A stretch of DNA of 40,387 bases, taken from the NCBI GenBank assembly GCA_018241335.1, contig JAFEEA010000010.1:1-40387 (forward strand), in the 5' to 3' direction. The position numbers and the translations under genes were made by a program. The notes beneath the pieces were generated by a model. That model saw only the letters and a program-made list of their open reading frames with translations. It did not search any database and was not told the origin of the DNA. The stretch comes from Pseudomonadota bacterium (lineage in GTDB: Bacteria; Pseudomonadota; Alphaproteobacteria; Caulobacterales; Caulobacteraceae). Below, piece by piece: positions 13,789-22,284 of the stretch; within the stretch, counting starts at the first letter, position 1, and every line of letters starts with the position of its first letter.

Positions 13789-15711
13789 TCAGCGCCCGCG
13801 CGCCGCCATCCACGACTGCCACATGAGCAAGGTCCAGACCCGGGCCTCGACGGAGGTGTCGCCGCCCAGATAGCGCCGCCAGACCTTGCCGACCGCATCG
13901 GCCTTCAAGAGGCCCTGGCGACGGACGACCGCCGGGTCCAGCAGGTCCTCGGCCCAGCCGCGCAGGTCGCCCACCAGCCAGCCGTGCAGGGGCACCGAGA
14001 AACCCATCTTGGGCCGCTCGATCAGCTGGCGCGGGACGTAGCGGTCCAAAACCTTGCGCAGCAGCCATTTGCCCTGGCCGCCTCGCAGCTTCATCTCCAT
14101 GGGCAGGCGCCAGGCGAAGGCCGCGATGCGCGGATCGAGCAACGGCACCCGGGTCTCCAGGCTGGAAGCCATGGCGGCGCGGTCGACTTTGCACAGGATG
14201 TCGCCCGGCAGGTACTCCATGGTGTCGCGCCAGATCAGGCGCTCGATGTCGTCGTCGAACTCGGGCGACGGCGGGCGCTCGCCCGGCAGGATGTCGCCGG
14301 CGTCGGCCATCAGGCGGCTGGGGTCGGCCCAGGACGACATGGTGAAGTCATAGAGCTCGTCCTGGCTGCGGGCCTGCATCCAGCCGGCGGCGCGCTTGAT
14401 GTGCGGCGCGAGGCGGCCCTTGGCGGCGAACTGGCGGGCCACGGGGCCGAGGCCGGCCAGGGCGCCTTCCAGCACCGCCATCGGCGCGGCCTCCAGCATG
14501 CGGCCCACGGCCCTGCGCATCGGCACCTTGCGGAAGCCGTTCCACAGGCGTGGCACGCCCGGATAGCGCACATAGCCGCCGAACATCTCGTCGCCGCCGT
14601 CGCCGCTGAGGCAGACGGTGACGTGCTGGCGCGCCAGGCGGCTGATCAGGAAGGTCGGGATCTGCGAGGCGTCGGCGAACGGCTCGTCGAACATCGCGCC
14701 CAGGGTCGGGGCGACGTCGCGTGCGTCGGCCATGGTGACGCGGAACTCGGTGTGGGCCGTCCCCAGGTGGTCGGCGACCGCGCGGGCGTGTTCGGCCTCG
14801 TTGAATTCGGGATTGTCGAAGCCGGCGGTGAAGGTCTGCACCGCCCGGCCTGTCTGGGCCTGCATCAGGGCGGTGACCAGCGACGAGTCCACGCCGCCCG
14901 ACAAGAAGGCGCCCAGGGGCACGTCGGCCTCCATGCGCTGCTGGACGGCGTCGCGCAGCAGCTCGTCCAGGGCCTCCGTCGCTTCGGCTTCATCGGCGAA
15001 CCGGTCCCTCCGGCCCTCCGTGACGGCCTGGTCGAGGGTCCAGTAGGGGGTGATCTCGGGAAGCTCGCCCTCCTCCCAGGTCAGAAGGCAGCCGGGCGGC
15101 AGCTTGAAGACGTCTTCGTAGATCGTCTGGGGCGCGGGGATGTAGGCGGTCTTGAAGAAGGCCGCGAGGGCGGCGCGCGAGATGCCGAGGCCCGGGCCGA
15201 CCAGGGCCTCGATGGCCCCCAGCTCCGAGGCGAAGGTCAGGCCGCCGCCGAGCGTGGTGTAGTAGAGCGGCTTTTCGCCGAAGCGATCGCGGGCCAGGGT
15301 CAGGGTCCGCTCGGAGCGGTCCCAGACGGCGATGGCGAACATGCCGTTGGCGCGCTTCAGGGCGCCGTCCATGCCGAAGCGGGCGATGGCCTCGACCAGC
15401 ACCTCGGTGTCCGAACGGCCCTTCCAGTTGACCGACCCCACCGTGTCCATCTCGCGGCGCATGTCGGCGTGATTGTAGATCTCGCCGTTGAAGACGATCA
15501 GGAAGCGGCCGCAGCCGCTGGCCATGGGCTGGTGGCCGCTGGGGGTCAGGTCCAGGACCGACAGGCGACGGTGGCCGAGCCAGACCCCGTCGTCGCGCCA
15601 GGCGCCTTCAGAATCGGGGCCGCGGTGGCTGAGGCTGGACAGGGCCGCCCTCGCCTCGCCGGCGCTCACCGGCCGGCGCGCACGTCCGACAGCGCCGGCT
15701 ATGCCGCACAT
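13789..15711 (-). CDS. asnB: Asparagine synthetase (glutamine-hydrolysing)
   Basis: A 640-residue class II amidotransferase that makes asparagine, or amidates a related substrate, from aspartate, ATP and glutamine. The N-terminal nucleophile is Cys2 in MCGIAGAVG, with the glutaminase motifs SHRGPDSEG and VFNGEIYNH; the synthetase domain has the PP-loop FLSGGVDSSL near residue 271 and CLSGDGGDEMFGGY. The ATG at 15711 is certain, because Cys must follow Met; an in-frame upstream extension is rejected. The length and the adjacent CgeB-like glycosyltransferase resemble asnB copies found in polysaccharide or glycan-modification loci, so a role in surface sugar amidation is possible. The gap to the glycosyltransferase is 180 bases. 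Confidence 0.92.
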   Translation of the reverse strand: MCGIAGAVGRARRPVSAGEARAALSSLSHRGPDSEGAWRDDGVWLGHRRLSVLDLTPSGHQPMASGCGRFLIVFNGEIYNHADMRREMDTVGSVNWKGRSDTEVLVEAIARFGMDGALKRANGMFAIAVWDRSERTLTLARDRFGEKPLYYTTLGGGLTFASELGAIEALVGPGLGISRAALAAFFKTAYIPAPQTIYEDVFKLPPGCLLTWEEGELPEITPYWTLDQAVTEGRRDRFADEAEATEALDELLRDAVQQRMEADVPLGAFLSGGVDSSLVTALMQAQTGRAVQTFTAGFDNPEFNEAEHARAVADHLGTAHTEFRVTMADARDVAPTLGAMFDEPFADASQIPTFLISRLARQHVTVCLSGDGGDEMFGGYVRYPGVPRLWNGFRKVPMRRAVGRMLEAAPMAVLEGALAGLGPVARQFAAKGRLAPHIKRAAGWMQARSQDELYDFTMSSWADPSRLMADAGDILPGERPPSPEFDDDIERLIWRDTMEYLPGDILCKVDRAAMASSLETRVPLLDPRIAAFAWRLPMEMKLRGGQGKWLLRKVLDRYVPRQLIERPKMGFSVPLHGWLVGDLRGWAEDLLDPAVVRRQGLLKADAVGKVWRRYLGGDTSVEARVWTLLMWQSWMAARGR

Positions 15712-15891
15712 GGAAGTATCCCGATTGAACCGCGCGTCACGCCCACCCGCATGCGCCGCCACCCCAAGAATTATCGCGGACAAGCCGCCCCCAATAACCA
15801 CGACGCCGCCGAGGCGCAGGTCCCGCATCGCGACTTGTCAGACTGCGGCAATAGTGCGCGCGGGTCGAGTGCCACTCCCCAGGGTGGGCGC

Positions 15892-17079
15892 CTACCCCGC
15901 CGTGGGCGGAAGGCCGGCGGCGTTCAGCACCACCGCGATGCGGCTGTCCCAGGTGTGCTCGGCGATCACCCGGCGCTGGCCCGCGGCGGCGATGTCGCGC
16001 GCCTTGCCAGGGTTGGCGGCGAGATCGGCCAACTGCGCCATGCCGCCCTTGAGGTCCATCCAGCGGAAGAGGCTGATCTCGCGCCCTTCCTCGAAGGCCT
16101 GGCCGTAGAAGCGGCTGTAGTCTGAGAACACCGCCGCGCCCGCCAGCAGCGCCGACAGCGGCCGCTCGTGCGAGCCGCCGCCGAAATTGCCGTTGGTGTT
16201 CAGCACGACGCGCGAGCGGCGCATCAGTTCGCTCATCCGCGACATCGGCACCGCGCCCTCATAGGTCGCGTTCTTGAAGCGGTAGAGGTCGGCGTCCCAG
16301 CCCAGGCCGCAGATGCGGACCGGCAGGCCGGTCTTGGCGAGCGCCTTCACGAATTCGAATCGGCGCGTGCAGCGCACCTGCACGTCCAGGTGCCGGGCCG
16401 CGCGGCGGGCGCCGGCGTAGGCGGGATTGGAGAGGTCGAGGCCGCGGGACGCCAGCACCTGGTCCATGGCCTCGTGCGGGGGGATCCATTCGACGGACAG
16501 GGCCAGGTCATAGGCGTCATCGAACACCTTGCGGGTGGGCGCATCGGCGTCGGCCCAGGGCGTGGTCTTCAGCTTCTGCAATGTGCCGCACCACAGGATC
16601 GGCACGTCGCGCTCGGCTTCCCATCGCGCGAGGTCATCCGCAACCGGGGCGGCCTCGCCCACCGCCGCGTGGGGGCAAAAGCCGGTGTTGGTGAAGCGGT
16701 CCGGCCCATAAATCGAGGCGAGCGCCTCCACCTGGGTCGGGTCGACCATCAGCAGGGCCGTGTCGGACGGCGTCGTTTCCAGGCGCTGCTCCTGGCTGAG
16801 GATGTAGTCCACGTGCCAGACCACGTGCGGCGCGGCGAACATCTGCGACATCGTCCGCCCGAACCCGTCGCGCGCCTCGCCCAGCATGTTGATACTGAAG
16901 GCGAAGGCCGTGGGGCCGTTCGACGCCGCCTCAAGGATCGGGACGATCGGCGTTTCGACCCCCAGCAGGTCGACGACATCGGCCTGGTAGCCGCGCCGCG
17001 CCAGGGCCGCGGCCGCATGGTCGATGAAGGTGCGGGTGCCCTCGTACTGGGATGGGCCCTTCAGAAGCACGGCGCGCAA
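15892..17079 (-). CDS. CgeB-like glycosyltransferase
   Basis: A 395-residue GT-B type glycosyltransferase of the CgeB/DUF3880 kind. The C-terminal half has VVLNTNGNFGGGSHERPLS, AVFSDYSRFYGQAFEEG and a final AAGQRRVIAEHTWDSR, the hallmark of this group, which includes spore and flagellar or surface glycan enzymes. I choose the TTG at 17079 because a GGGAG ribosome site lies 8 bases upstream and MRAVLLKGPSQYEGT begins the first Rossmann strand; an upstream TTG at 17175 lacks one. It lies upstream of asnB on the same strand and is divergent from the membrane protein at 17252. Donor and acceptor sugars are unknown. Confidence 0.82.
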   Translation of the reverse strand: MRAVLLKGPSQYEGTRTFIDHAAAALARRGYQADVVDLLGVETPIVPILEAASNGPTAFAFSINMLGEARDGFGRTMSQMFAAPHVVWHVDYILSQEQRLETTPSDTALLMVDPTQVEALASIYGPDRFTNTGFCPHAAVGEAAPVADDLARWEAERDVPILWCGTLQKLKTTPWADADAPTRKVFDDAYDLALSVEWIPPHEAMDQVLASRGLDLSNPAYAGARRAARHLDVQVRCTRRFEFVKALAKTGLPVRICGLGWDADLYRFKNATYEGAVPMSRMSELMRRSRVVLNTNGNFGGGSHERPLSALLAGAAVFSDYSRFYGQAFEEGREISLFRWMDLKGGMAQLADLAANPGKARDIAAAGQRRVIAEHTWDSRIAVVLNAAGLPPTAG

Positions 17080-17251
17080 GCAAGTCTCTCCCTGGCGAAT
17101 CCCGCGGGACTCCAGGGATTCCTGGACCCGAACGGCAAGGGTTTGGTTAACGGCGGTCAAACCGGTCAAGCTCAAACACAGCGCAGCTATGGAACCGGGC
17201 CGGCAAGGCGACGTTCTGATGTCGATCTCGACAGCCCAAGGAGCGCCAACA

Positions 17252-17908
17252 ATGGCCGCCTCAAGTTACTTCACCTCAGACCAAGATCCCGCCCTCAATA
17301 CTGGCATTGATCCGGTGACGGAAGCGCCCATGGTGGTCGGCAACCCCGCCCTTTCTCGCCGGTCGGCGCGCCGGTCGAACAAGACCGCGCTGATGATCGG
17401 CATTCCTGTCGCCGCTGTGCTCATCCTGGGCGCTGGCGCGGCGGTGATGCTGAGCGACAAGGGGTCGGACACGACGTCGACGACCAGCCAGTCGACGACC
17501 ACCACCACGGACACCACGACGCCGCCGCCCGCGCCCATCGCCGCCGCGCCGCCGGTCTCGGCCGCGCCGACCCCGGTCCAGGCGGCCGCCAACACCATGG
17601 ACGCGACCCCGCCCGTGACACAGTCCGCCGCGCCGACGCCGGTCACCCACCGCGTGGCCAGCGCCCGCCATACCGTGGTCAGCCACCGCGTGCGCTCGAC
17701 GGCCACCGACGCCTCCAGCTCGGGCGCGGACGTGAGCGCCACTGTCCCGGCCACGCCGACGACCGCGGCGCCAGGCCCGGTCAATCCGCCGGCCGCCGCG
17801 ACCGCTCCGGCCACGCCGCCGGTGATCAATGCGCCGCCGCCCGCGGTGACCCCCTCCCCGGCCCAGCAGGTCAACCCGACCACGCCGGATGCGCCGAACA
17901 CGCCGTAG
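17252..17908 (+). CDS. Single-pass membrane protein with Thr/Pro/Ala-rich extension
   Basis: A 218-residue protein with a polar N-terminus ending in an Arg-rich stretch (RRSARRSNK), one transmembrane helix at about residues 45-67 (LMIGIPVAAVLILGAGAAV), and a long Thr/Pro/Ala-rich C-terminal region that should lie in the periplasm. The Thr run (residues 74-92) and Pro/Ala stretches suggest a disordered spacer; no enzymatic domain is seen. The start at ATG 17252 is set by an AAGGAG site eight bases upstream. A strong hairpin follows the stop. Not recognised as a named family. Confidence 0.8.
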   Translation: MAASSYFTSDQDPALNTGIDPVTEAPMVVGNPALSRRSARRSNKTALMIGIPVAAVLILGAGAAVMLSDKGSDTTSTTSQSTTTTTDTTTPPPAPIAAAPPVSAAPTPVQAAANTMDATPPVTQSAAPTPVTHRVASARHTVVSHRVRSTATDASSSGADVSATVPATPTTAAPGPVNPPAAATAPATPPVINAPPPAVTPSPAQQVNPTTPDAPNTP

Positions 17909-17932
17909 AGCTCGACGCCACGGCGGTTCTCA

Positions 17933-17964
17933 AGGGCCGCGATCCCCGCACGGATCGCGGCCCT
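17933..17964 (+). terminator. Perfect inverted repeat, likely terminator
   Basis: A 13-bp perfect inverted repeat (arms 17933-17945 and 17952-17964, loop CCGCAC) starts 24 bases after the stop of the membrane-protein gene. Only a weak pyrimidine tail follows, so termination efficiency is uncertain. Confidence 0.65.
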
Positions 17965-18037
17965 CCTTCGTGCGCCTGGGGACGCCTGAACGCATTGCGC
18001 GCTTCACAAGCGCCGCCGCGCCCGGCATTAGGCCGCG

Positions 18038-18274
18038 ATGACCCAGGACGCCGACATCCTCGTGGACGCGCGCGGGCACCGCTGCCCGGTGCCGACCCTG
18101 AAATTGCGGCGGGCGCTGGAACGGGCCGCGGCCGGCGCGGTGGTGCGCCTGATCGCCGACGACCCGATGGCGCGGATCGACGTGCCGCACTTCGCGGGCC
18201 AGGTCGGCGCGACCGTGCTGGAGACTGGAGAGCTTGAGGGCGCCGCGACCTTCCGGGTTCGAAAGGCCGGTTGA
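18038..18274 (+). CDS. TusA/SirA-like sulfurtransferase
   Basis: A 78-residue two-layer alpha/beta protein of the TusA (YeeD/SirA) family. The active-site motif is CPVP at residues 16-19 within DARGHRCPVPTLKLRRAL, where the Cys carries persulphide sulphur. Family roles include sulphur relay to tRNA thiolation and molybdenum-cofactor enzymes; which partner is used here cannot be read from context, since neighbours are unrelated. No strong Shine-Dalgarno is visible before ATG 18038. Two hairpins follow the stop. Confidence 0.9.
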   Translation: MTQDADILVDARGHRCPVPTLKLRRALERAAAGAVVRLIADDPMARIDVPHFAGQVGATVLETGELEGAATFRVRKAG

Positions 18275-18295
18275 ACGCCGGCCCCCAAACGCACG

Positions 18296-18344
18296 CGGCG
18301 CGCCGTTCCGCTGAGAACGACGCGCCGTCAGGATGCTGTCCTGA
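18296..18344. terminator. Two tandem hairpins between convergent genes
   Basis: The first hairpin has 13-bp arms at 18296-18308 and 18315-18327 with one mismatched position. The second has 6-bp arms TCAGGA and TCCTGA at 18328-18333 and 18339-18344. They lie between the TusA-like gene (ending 18274) and the convergent racemase gene (ending 18448) and could stop either transcript, though no clear T-run follows. Confidence 0.5.
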
Positions 18345-18447
18345 TCAACCGATCGACGCTACGAGGGACGGGAGAGCGCGGCGACCGATTGACGATGCCA
18401 ACCTAGCGAGCGCTGCCTGAACCCAGGCTGAACGAAATCGGTCAGGT

Positions 18448-19578
18448 TCAGAGCGCGCCGGAATTCTGCAGCGCGGCGACCTCGTCGGCCGAAAAGCCCC
18501 AGTCCTTCAGCGCCGACTCGTTGTGCGCCCCGATCGCCGGCGGCGGGCCCTGGATCACGCCGGGCGTGGCCGAGAAGCGCGGGGCCGGGGCCGGTTGGAC
18601 CACGCCTTCCACCTCGACGAAGGTCTTGCGGGCGACGTTGTGGGCGTGCTTCGGCGCCTCGTCCATGTCGAGGATGGGCGCGAAACAGACGTCCGTGGCG
18701 TCCATGATCTGGCACCACTCGGCCTGGGTCTTGCCGGCGATCACCTTGGCCAGGCGTTCGCGCAGGCTGTCCCACTGGCCGCGGTCCATCTGGGCCTTGA
18801 AGTCCGGATCGGTGATGCCGGTCTTTTCCAGCAGCAGGGCGTAGAACTGAGGCTCGATGGAGCCGATCGAGATCCACTTGCCGTCGGCGCACTGGTAGGT
18901 GTCGTAGAAGTGCGCGCCGCCGTCGAGCAGGTTGGTGCGCCGGCCCGCGTCCGACCAGGCGCCGCCGGCCTTGAAGCCATAGAACATCGCCATCAGCGAG
19001 GCCGCGCCGTCGCTCATGGCGCAGTCGATCACCTGGCCCTTGCCGGTCTCGCGGGCGCTGATCACGCCGGCAAGCAGGCCGAAGGCGAGGTAGAGGGCGC
19101 CGCCGCCGAAGTCGCCCACCAGGTTCAGCGGCGGGACGGGCTTGTCCTTGGTGCCGATGGCGTCCAGGGCGCCGGTGATGGCGATATAGTTCATGTCGTG
19201 GCCGGCGGCCTGGGCGTAGGGGCCGAACTGGCCCCAGCCGGTCATGCGGCCGTAGACGAGCTTGGGGTTGCGCTTCAGGGCGACGTCGGGACCCAGGCCC
19301 AGGCGCTCCATCACCCCGGGACGGAAGCCTTCCAGGATGGCGTCGGCGCCTTCGATCAGCTTCAGGCAGGCCTCGACGGCGGCAGGCTGCTTGAGGTCAA
19401 GCGCCACCGAGCGGCGGCCGCGCGAGGTGATGTCGCTCTTGGCGCCGCCGCGCCCGCCCTTGCGGTCGACGCGGACCACATCCGCCCCGAGGTCCGACAG
19501 CAGCATGCCGCAGAAGGGGCCGGGTCCGATGCCGGCGAATTCGACGACCTTCAGTCCGGAAAGCGGTCCTTGGCCCAT
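18448..19578 (-). CDS. Alpha-methylacyl-CoA racemase, CaiB/BaiF CoA-transferase family
   Basis: A 376-residue enzyme of the family III CoA-transferase fold, closest by motif to alpha-methylacyl-CoA racemases, which epimerise 2-methylacyl-CoA so that branched chains enter beta-oxidation. The catalytic pair known from Mycobacterium tuberculosis MCR fits: His127 in [18 protein letters not shown] and Asp156 in [12 protein letters not shown]; a third conserved region is [20 protein letters not shown]. The start at ATG 19578 is preceded by GAGGGA seven bases upstream; an earlier in-frame TTG at 19599 is less likely. The next gene upstream is divergent. Confidence 0.9.
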   Translation of the reverse strand: MGQGPLSGLKVVEFAGIGPGPFCGMLLSDLGADVVRVDRKGGRGGAKSDITSRGRRSVALDLKQPAAVEACLKLIEGADAILEGFRPGVMERLGLGPDVALKRNPKLVYGRMTGWGQFGPYAQAAGHDMNYIAITGALDAIGTKDKPVPPLNLVGDFGGGALYLAFGLLAGVISARETGKGQVIDCAMSDGAASLMAMFYGFKAGGAWSDAGRRTNLLDGGAHFYDTYQCADGKWISIGSIEPQFYALLLEKTGITDPDFKAQMDRGQWDSLRERLAKVIAGKTQAEWCQIMDATDVCFAPILDMDEAPKHAHNVARKTFVEVEGVVQPAPAPRFSATPGVIQGPPPAIGAHNESALKDWGFSADEVAALQNSGAL

Positions 19579-19720
19579 GGTAGGTTCCCTCACGTTCAAT
19601 GCTGATCTTGGCGCACCTTAAGCGATGGCGCCGCATGGGAAGGCAAGGGCCCGCGCGGGTCTGGCGCGCCGGCGGGGGCTCCTGTATCCGAAGCGGCTTT
19701 CCATGCCGAAGGAGCTTCCC

Positions 19721-20596
19721 GTGACCGACCCCTCCATTGGCCCCACGTCCCACACCTTTGTCTCGCAACGCCTGAGGCTGCACTATGCCGACTGGGGCAA
19801 TGCGTCGGCGCCGCCGCTGATCCTGCTACACGGCGGCCGCGACCATTGCCGCAACTGGGACTGGGTGGCGCGGGAGCTGCGCGGCGACTACCACATCATC
19901 GCCCCGGACCTGCGCGGCCATGGCGACAGCGCCTATTCGCCCAGCGGCGACTATTCCATGGGCGCCTTCGTCTATGACCTGGCGCAGCTGATCCACCAAC
20001 AGAAGCTGGCCCCCGTGCGCATCGTGGCCCACTCCCTGGGGGGCAGCATCGCCCTGCGCTACACCGGCGCCTTCCCCGAGACCGTCGCCAAGCTGGTGGC
20101 CATCGAGGGCCTTGGCCCCTCCCCCGCCCAGCAGGCGGCGCGCGCCAAGCGCACGGCGGCCGAACGCCTGCGTCAATGGGTCGGCGAGACCCGCGCCCTG
20201 GCCGGGCGCATCCCCAAACGCTACGCCTCCATCGAGGAAGCGTTCGGCCGCATGCAGGGCGAGAACAAGCATCTGACGCCCGAACAGGCGCGATACCTTA
20301 CCGTCCACGGCGTCAGCCAGAACGAGGACGGCACCTACAGCTGGAAGTTCGACAACTACGTCCGCTCATTCTCGCCGGTGGATTTCCAGCCGGAGGAGCT
20401 GCGGGCGTTATGGGCCAACATCACCTGCCCCCTGCTGCTCATCAACGGAAAGGAGAGCTGGGCGTCCGACCCCATGCGCGACGGCCAGATCAACTACTTC
20501 AAGGACGCCCGCGCGGTGGCCTTCGACCGGGCGGGACACTGGGTGCACCACGACCGGCTCGACGACTTCGTGGCCGAGGTGAGGGCGTTCCTGTGA
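19721..20596 (+). CDS. Alpha/beta hydrolase
   Basis: A 291-residue cytosolic alpha/beta hydrolase. The oxyanion-hole segment is LLHGGRDHCRNWDW, the nucleophile elbow IVAHSLGGSIAL (Ser in HSLGG), and the catalytic His lies in FDRAGHWVHHDR near the end; an Asp in NGKESWASDP is the likely acid. A cap region (about residues 130-210) lies between the core strands. The substrate is unknown. I prefer GTG 19721, with AAGGAG six bases upstream; ATG 19703 in the same frame is an alternative with a poorer site. Its stop overlaps the following small gene by GTGA, so the two are translationally coupled. Confidence 0.86.
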   Translation: MTDPSIGPTSHTFVSQRLRLHYADWGNASAPPLILLHGGRDHCRNWDWVARELRGDYHIIAPDLRGHGDSAYSPSGDYSMGAFVYDLAQLIHQQKLAPVRIVAHSLGGSIALRYTGAFPETVAKLVAIEGLGPSPAQQAARAKRTAAERLRQWVGETRALAGRIPKRYASIEEAFGRMQGENKHLTPEQARYLTVHGVSQNEDGTYSWKFDNYVRSFSPVDFQPEELRALWANITCPLLLINGKESWASDPMRDGQINYFKDARAVAFDRAGHWVHHDRLDDFVAEVRAFL

Positions 20597-20952
20597 CGCG
20601 GCCCTGGCTCGCCGCATTGCTGGCGCTGGGCCTGGCCGTCCCCGGCGGGTTGGCGGCGCAACCAGCGGACAGCGACTTTGGCCCGCCCTTTCCCACCCCG
20701 GCCGAGGCGACGGCGCACGGGCCGGCAAGGCCCGCCTGGTGCGACGCCGCCCTGCCCTGCCGACTGGCGCTCCGGCCGGTGCGCGGTCCCGGCGGCGTGA
20801 CCGGCTGGCGGGCCTGGCGCTGGCTGGCCACGGCAAGCGTGGCCTGCGTCGACGCCGCAACCGCCGACCACGAGGTCGATTGCGCCCTGCCCGACGCGGT
20901 TCCCAGCGCCGAGCGCATCCGGCCCGTGCAGCCGCCGCCGCCGCGGCGCTAG
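20593..20952 (+). CDS. Small secreted protein with four cysteines
   Basis: A 119-residue protein translated from a GTG that overlaps the hydrolase stop (GTGA). It has a signal peptide (MTRPWLAALLALGLAVPGGLAA, cleavage near AA-QPA) and a mature part with four Cys (WCDAALPC, VACVD, VDCALP), which could form two disulphides in the periplasm. The tail is Pro/Arg rich. I do not recognise a family. Its stop TAG is interlocked with the stop of the convergent YjbR gene through a shared CTAG. Coupling suggests the same condition of expression as the hydrolase, nothing more. Confidence 0.75.
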   Translation: MTRPWLAALLALGLAVPGGLAAQPADSDFGPPFPTPAEATAHGPARPAWCDAALPCRLALRPVRGPGGVTGWRAWRWLATASVACVDAATADHEVDCALPDAVPSAERIRPVQPPPPRR

Positions 20953-21338
20953 GACGCCGTCGCTGCCTCCAGCGCGGCCTTCTGCTTGCGGGTGAGGCCG
21001 TCGCGGACCAGGGCGTAGGATTGCGCCGCCAGGCGCGCGACCGCGTCGTCCGGCACGTCGCCGCCCAGGTCGACGGCGATCCAGAAGCGCCGGTCCAGGT
21101 GCGAGCGATGGCCGACGGAGGCGTACTGCTCGCGCAGGATCTCGGCCAGGTGCGGGTCGCACTTGAGGATCACGAAGGGCTCGCCGCGCACCGACAGGAT
21201 GGCGAAAAGCTTGCCCATGACCTTGTACATCAGGGCCGGCGTCGGGCGATTGCCGGGAACAGGCACAGGCGTGGCCGACGCGCCGGCCTGGGACGCCAGC
21301 AGGTCTTTCAGCGCCTCGCTGCGAGGATCGAGCTCCAT
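20949..21338 (-). CDS. MmcQ/YjbR family protein
   Basis: A 129-residue protein of the MmcQ/YjbR family, a small CyaY-like double-wing fold reported to bind DNA in some members. Diagnostic parts: YKVMGKLFAILSV, FVILKCDPHLAEILREQY, and RFWIAVDLGGDVPDDAVARLAAQSYALV. The N-terminus carries about 35 extra residues, Ala/Pro-rich, before the fold. ATG 21338 begins MELDPRSEALKDLL; the frame is open far upstream through the SDR gene, but that part is a shadow. It lies 56 bases downstream of the SDR gene. Confidence 0.83.
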   Translation of the reverse strand: MELDPRSEALKDLLASQAGASATPVPVPGNRPTPALMYKVMGKLFAILSVRGEPFVILKCDPHLAEILREQYASVGHRSHLDRRFWIAVDLGGDVPDDAVARLAAQSYALVRDGLTRKQKAALEAATAS

Positions 21339-21394
21339 CGGGACGCTCCGTCGCCTGGGAACGGTCCAGACTAGCGCCGTCGGCGAGGTTGCGC

Positions 21395-22159
21395 CTAGAG
21401 AGTCTGGCCGTCGTCCAGGGTGATGACGCTGCCGGTGATGTGGCGCGCGCCAGGGCCCGTGAGCATCAGCAGGGCCTCGTCCAGATCGTGGGCGTCCATC
21501 AGGCGGCGGCGCGGCCAGCCCTTGAGCTGCTTCTGGCCGCCCTCGGCGGCGAACCAGTGGGCGTTGAGCTCGGTCTCGATGTAGCCGGGGCAAAGGGCGT
21601 TGACGGCGATGTCCTGCCGCGCCCATTCGCGGGCCAGCACGCGGGTCATCTGGGCCACGGCGGCCTTTGAGGCGCAGTAGGCGGCGAGGCCTGGCAGGAC
21701 GGTGTGGGCGCCGATCGAGGCGATGTTGAGGATGCGCGCGTGGCCGCCGGCCGCCTCGCCGTTCTCCAGCATGCGCCGGGCCGCCTCGCGCGCGCCGAAG
21801 AAGACGCCGCGCACATTGACGGCGAAGGTGGCGTCCCAGGTCTCCGGCGTGATCTCCAGGGCCGCGCCCTCCCCGCCGACGCCGGCGTTGTTGATCATGA
21901 TCGAGATCGGGCCGAGGCTGGCCTGGGCCGCGTCGAGAGCCGGCGCGATGGCGTCGGCGTCGGCGACGTCGAGGGCGAAGGCCTCGGCGGTCCCGCCGGC
22001 GGCGCGGATCTCGGCCACCGTGGTCTGCAGGCGGTCCGTGCGGCGGGCCATCAGGGCCACGGCGGCGCCCTTGGCCGCCAGGATGCGCGAAAAGTGCTGG
22101 CCCAGGCCGCTCGACGCGCCCGTCACGACCGCGACACGTTGCTTCAGGGGTGCGTCCAT
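21395..22159 (-). CDS. Short-chain dehydrogenase/reductase
   Basis: A 254-residue classical SDR. The NAD(P) motif is TGASSGLG at residues 14-21, ARRTDRL after beta-2 suggests NADP preference, NNAGVGG is the structural motif, and the catalytic residues are Ser in NIASIGA, and Tyr and Lys in YCASK. The C-terminus ends with the GSVITLDDGQTL of the family. The substrate is unknown. The ATG at 22159 is clear. It is divergent from popA, with 125 bases between them that must contain both promoters. Confidence 0.92.
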   Translation of the reverse strand: MDAPLKQRVAVVTGASSGLGQHFSRILAAKGAAVALMARRTDRLQTTVAEIRAAGGTAEAFALDVADADAIAPALDAAQASLGPISIMINNAGVGGEGAALEITPETWDATFAVNVRGVFFGAREAARRMLENGEAAGGHARILNIASIGAHTVLPGLAAYCASKAAVAQMTRVLAREWARQDIAVNALCPGYIETELNAHWFAAEGGQKQLKGWPRRRLMDAHDLDEALLMLTGPGARHITGSVITLDDGQTL

Positions 22160-22227
22160 GGGTTCTCCTCAACGCCGGGTCGGCCTATTTGCCACGGGAC
22201 CGAACCCGTTATGGTGTGCGGGTAACC

Positions 22228-22232
22228 GATTC
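22228..22232. promoter_or_regulatory. GANTC (CcrM) site in the popA upstream region
   Basis: GATTC lies 53 bases before the TTG start of popA. In Caulobacterales GANTC is the CcrM methylation site and part of GcrA-dependent promoters. A single site in a 125-base intergenic region may be chance; regulation is inferred only because popA is a cell-cycle gene. Confidence 0.3.
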
Positions 22233-22284
22233 TGGCTTGCGTGCGGCTTAGCGCGAGCGGGCCGGCCCGGTCCATGGGGAACCC

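Noticed and set aside
15712..15828. Upstream extension of asnB that reads like a hydrophobic leader
   Set aside because: The enzyme needs Cys as the second residue after Met to serve as the N-terminal nucleophile, which fixes the start at 15711.
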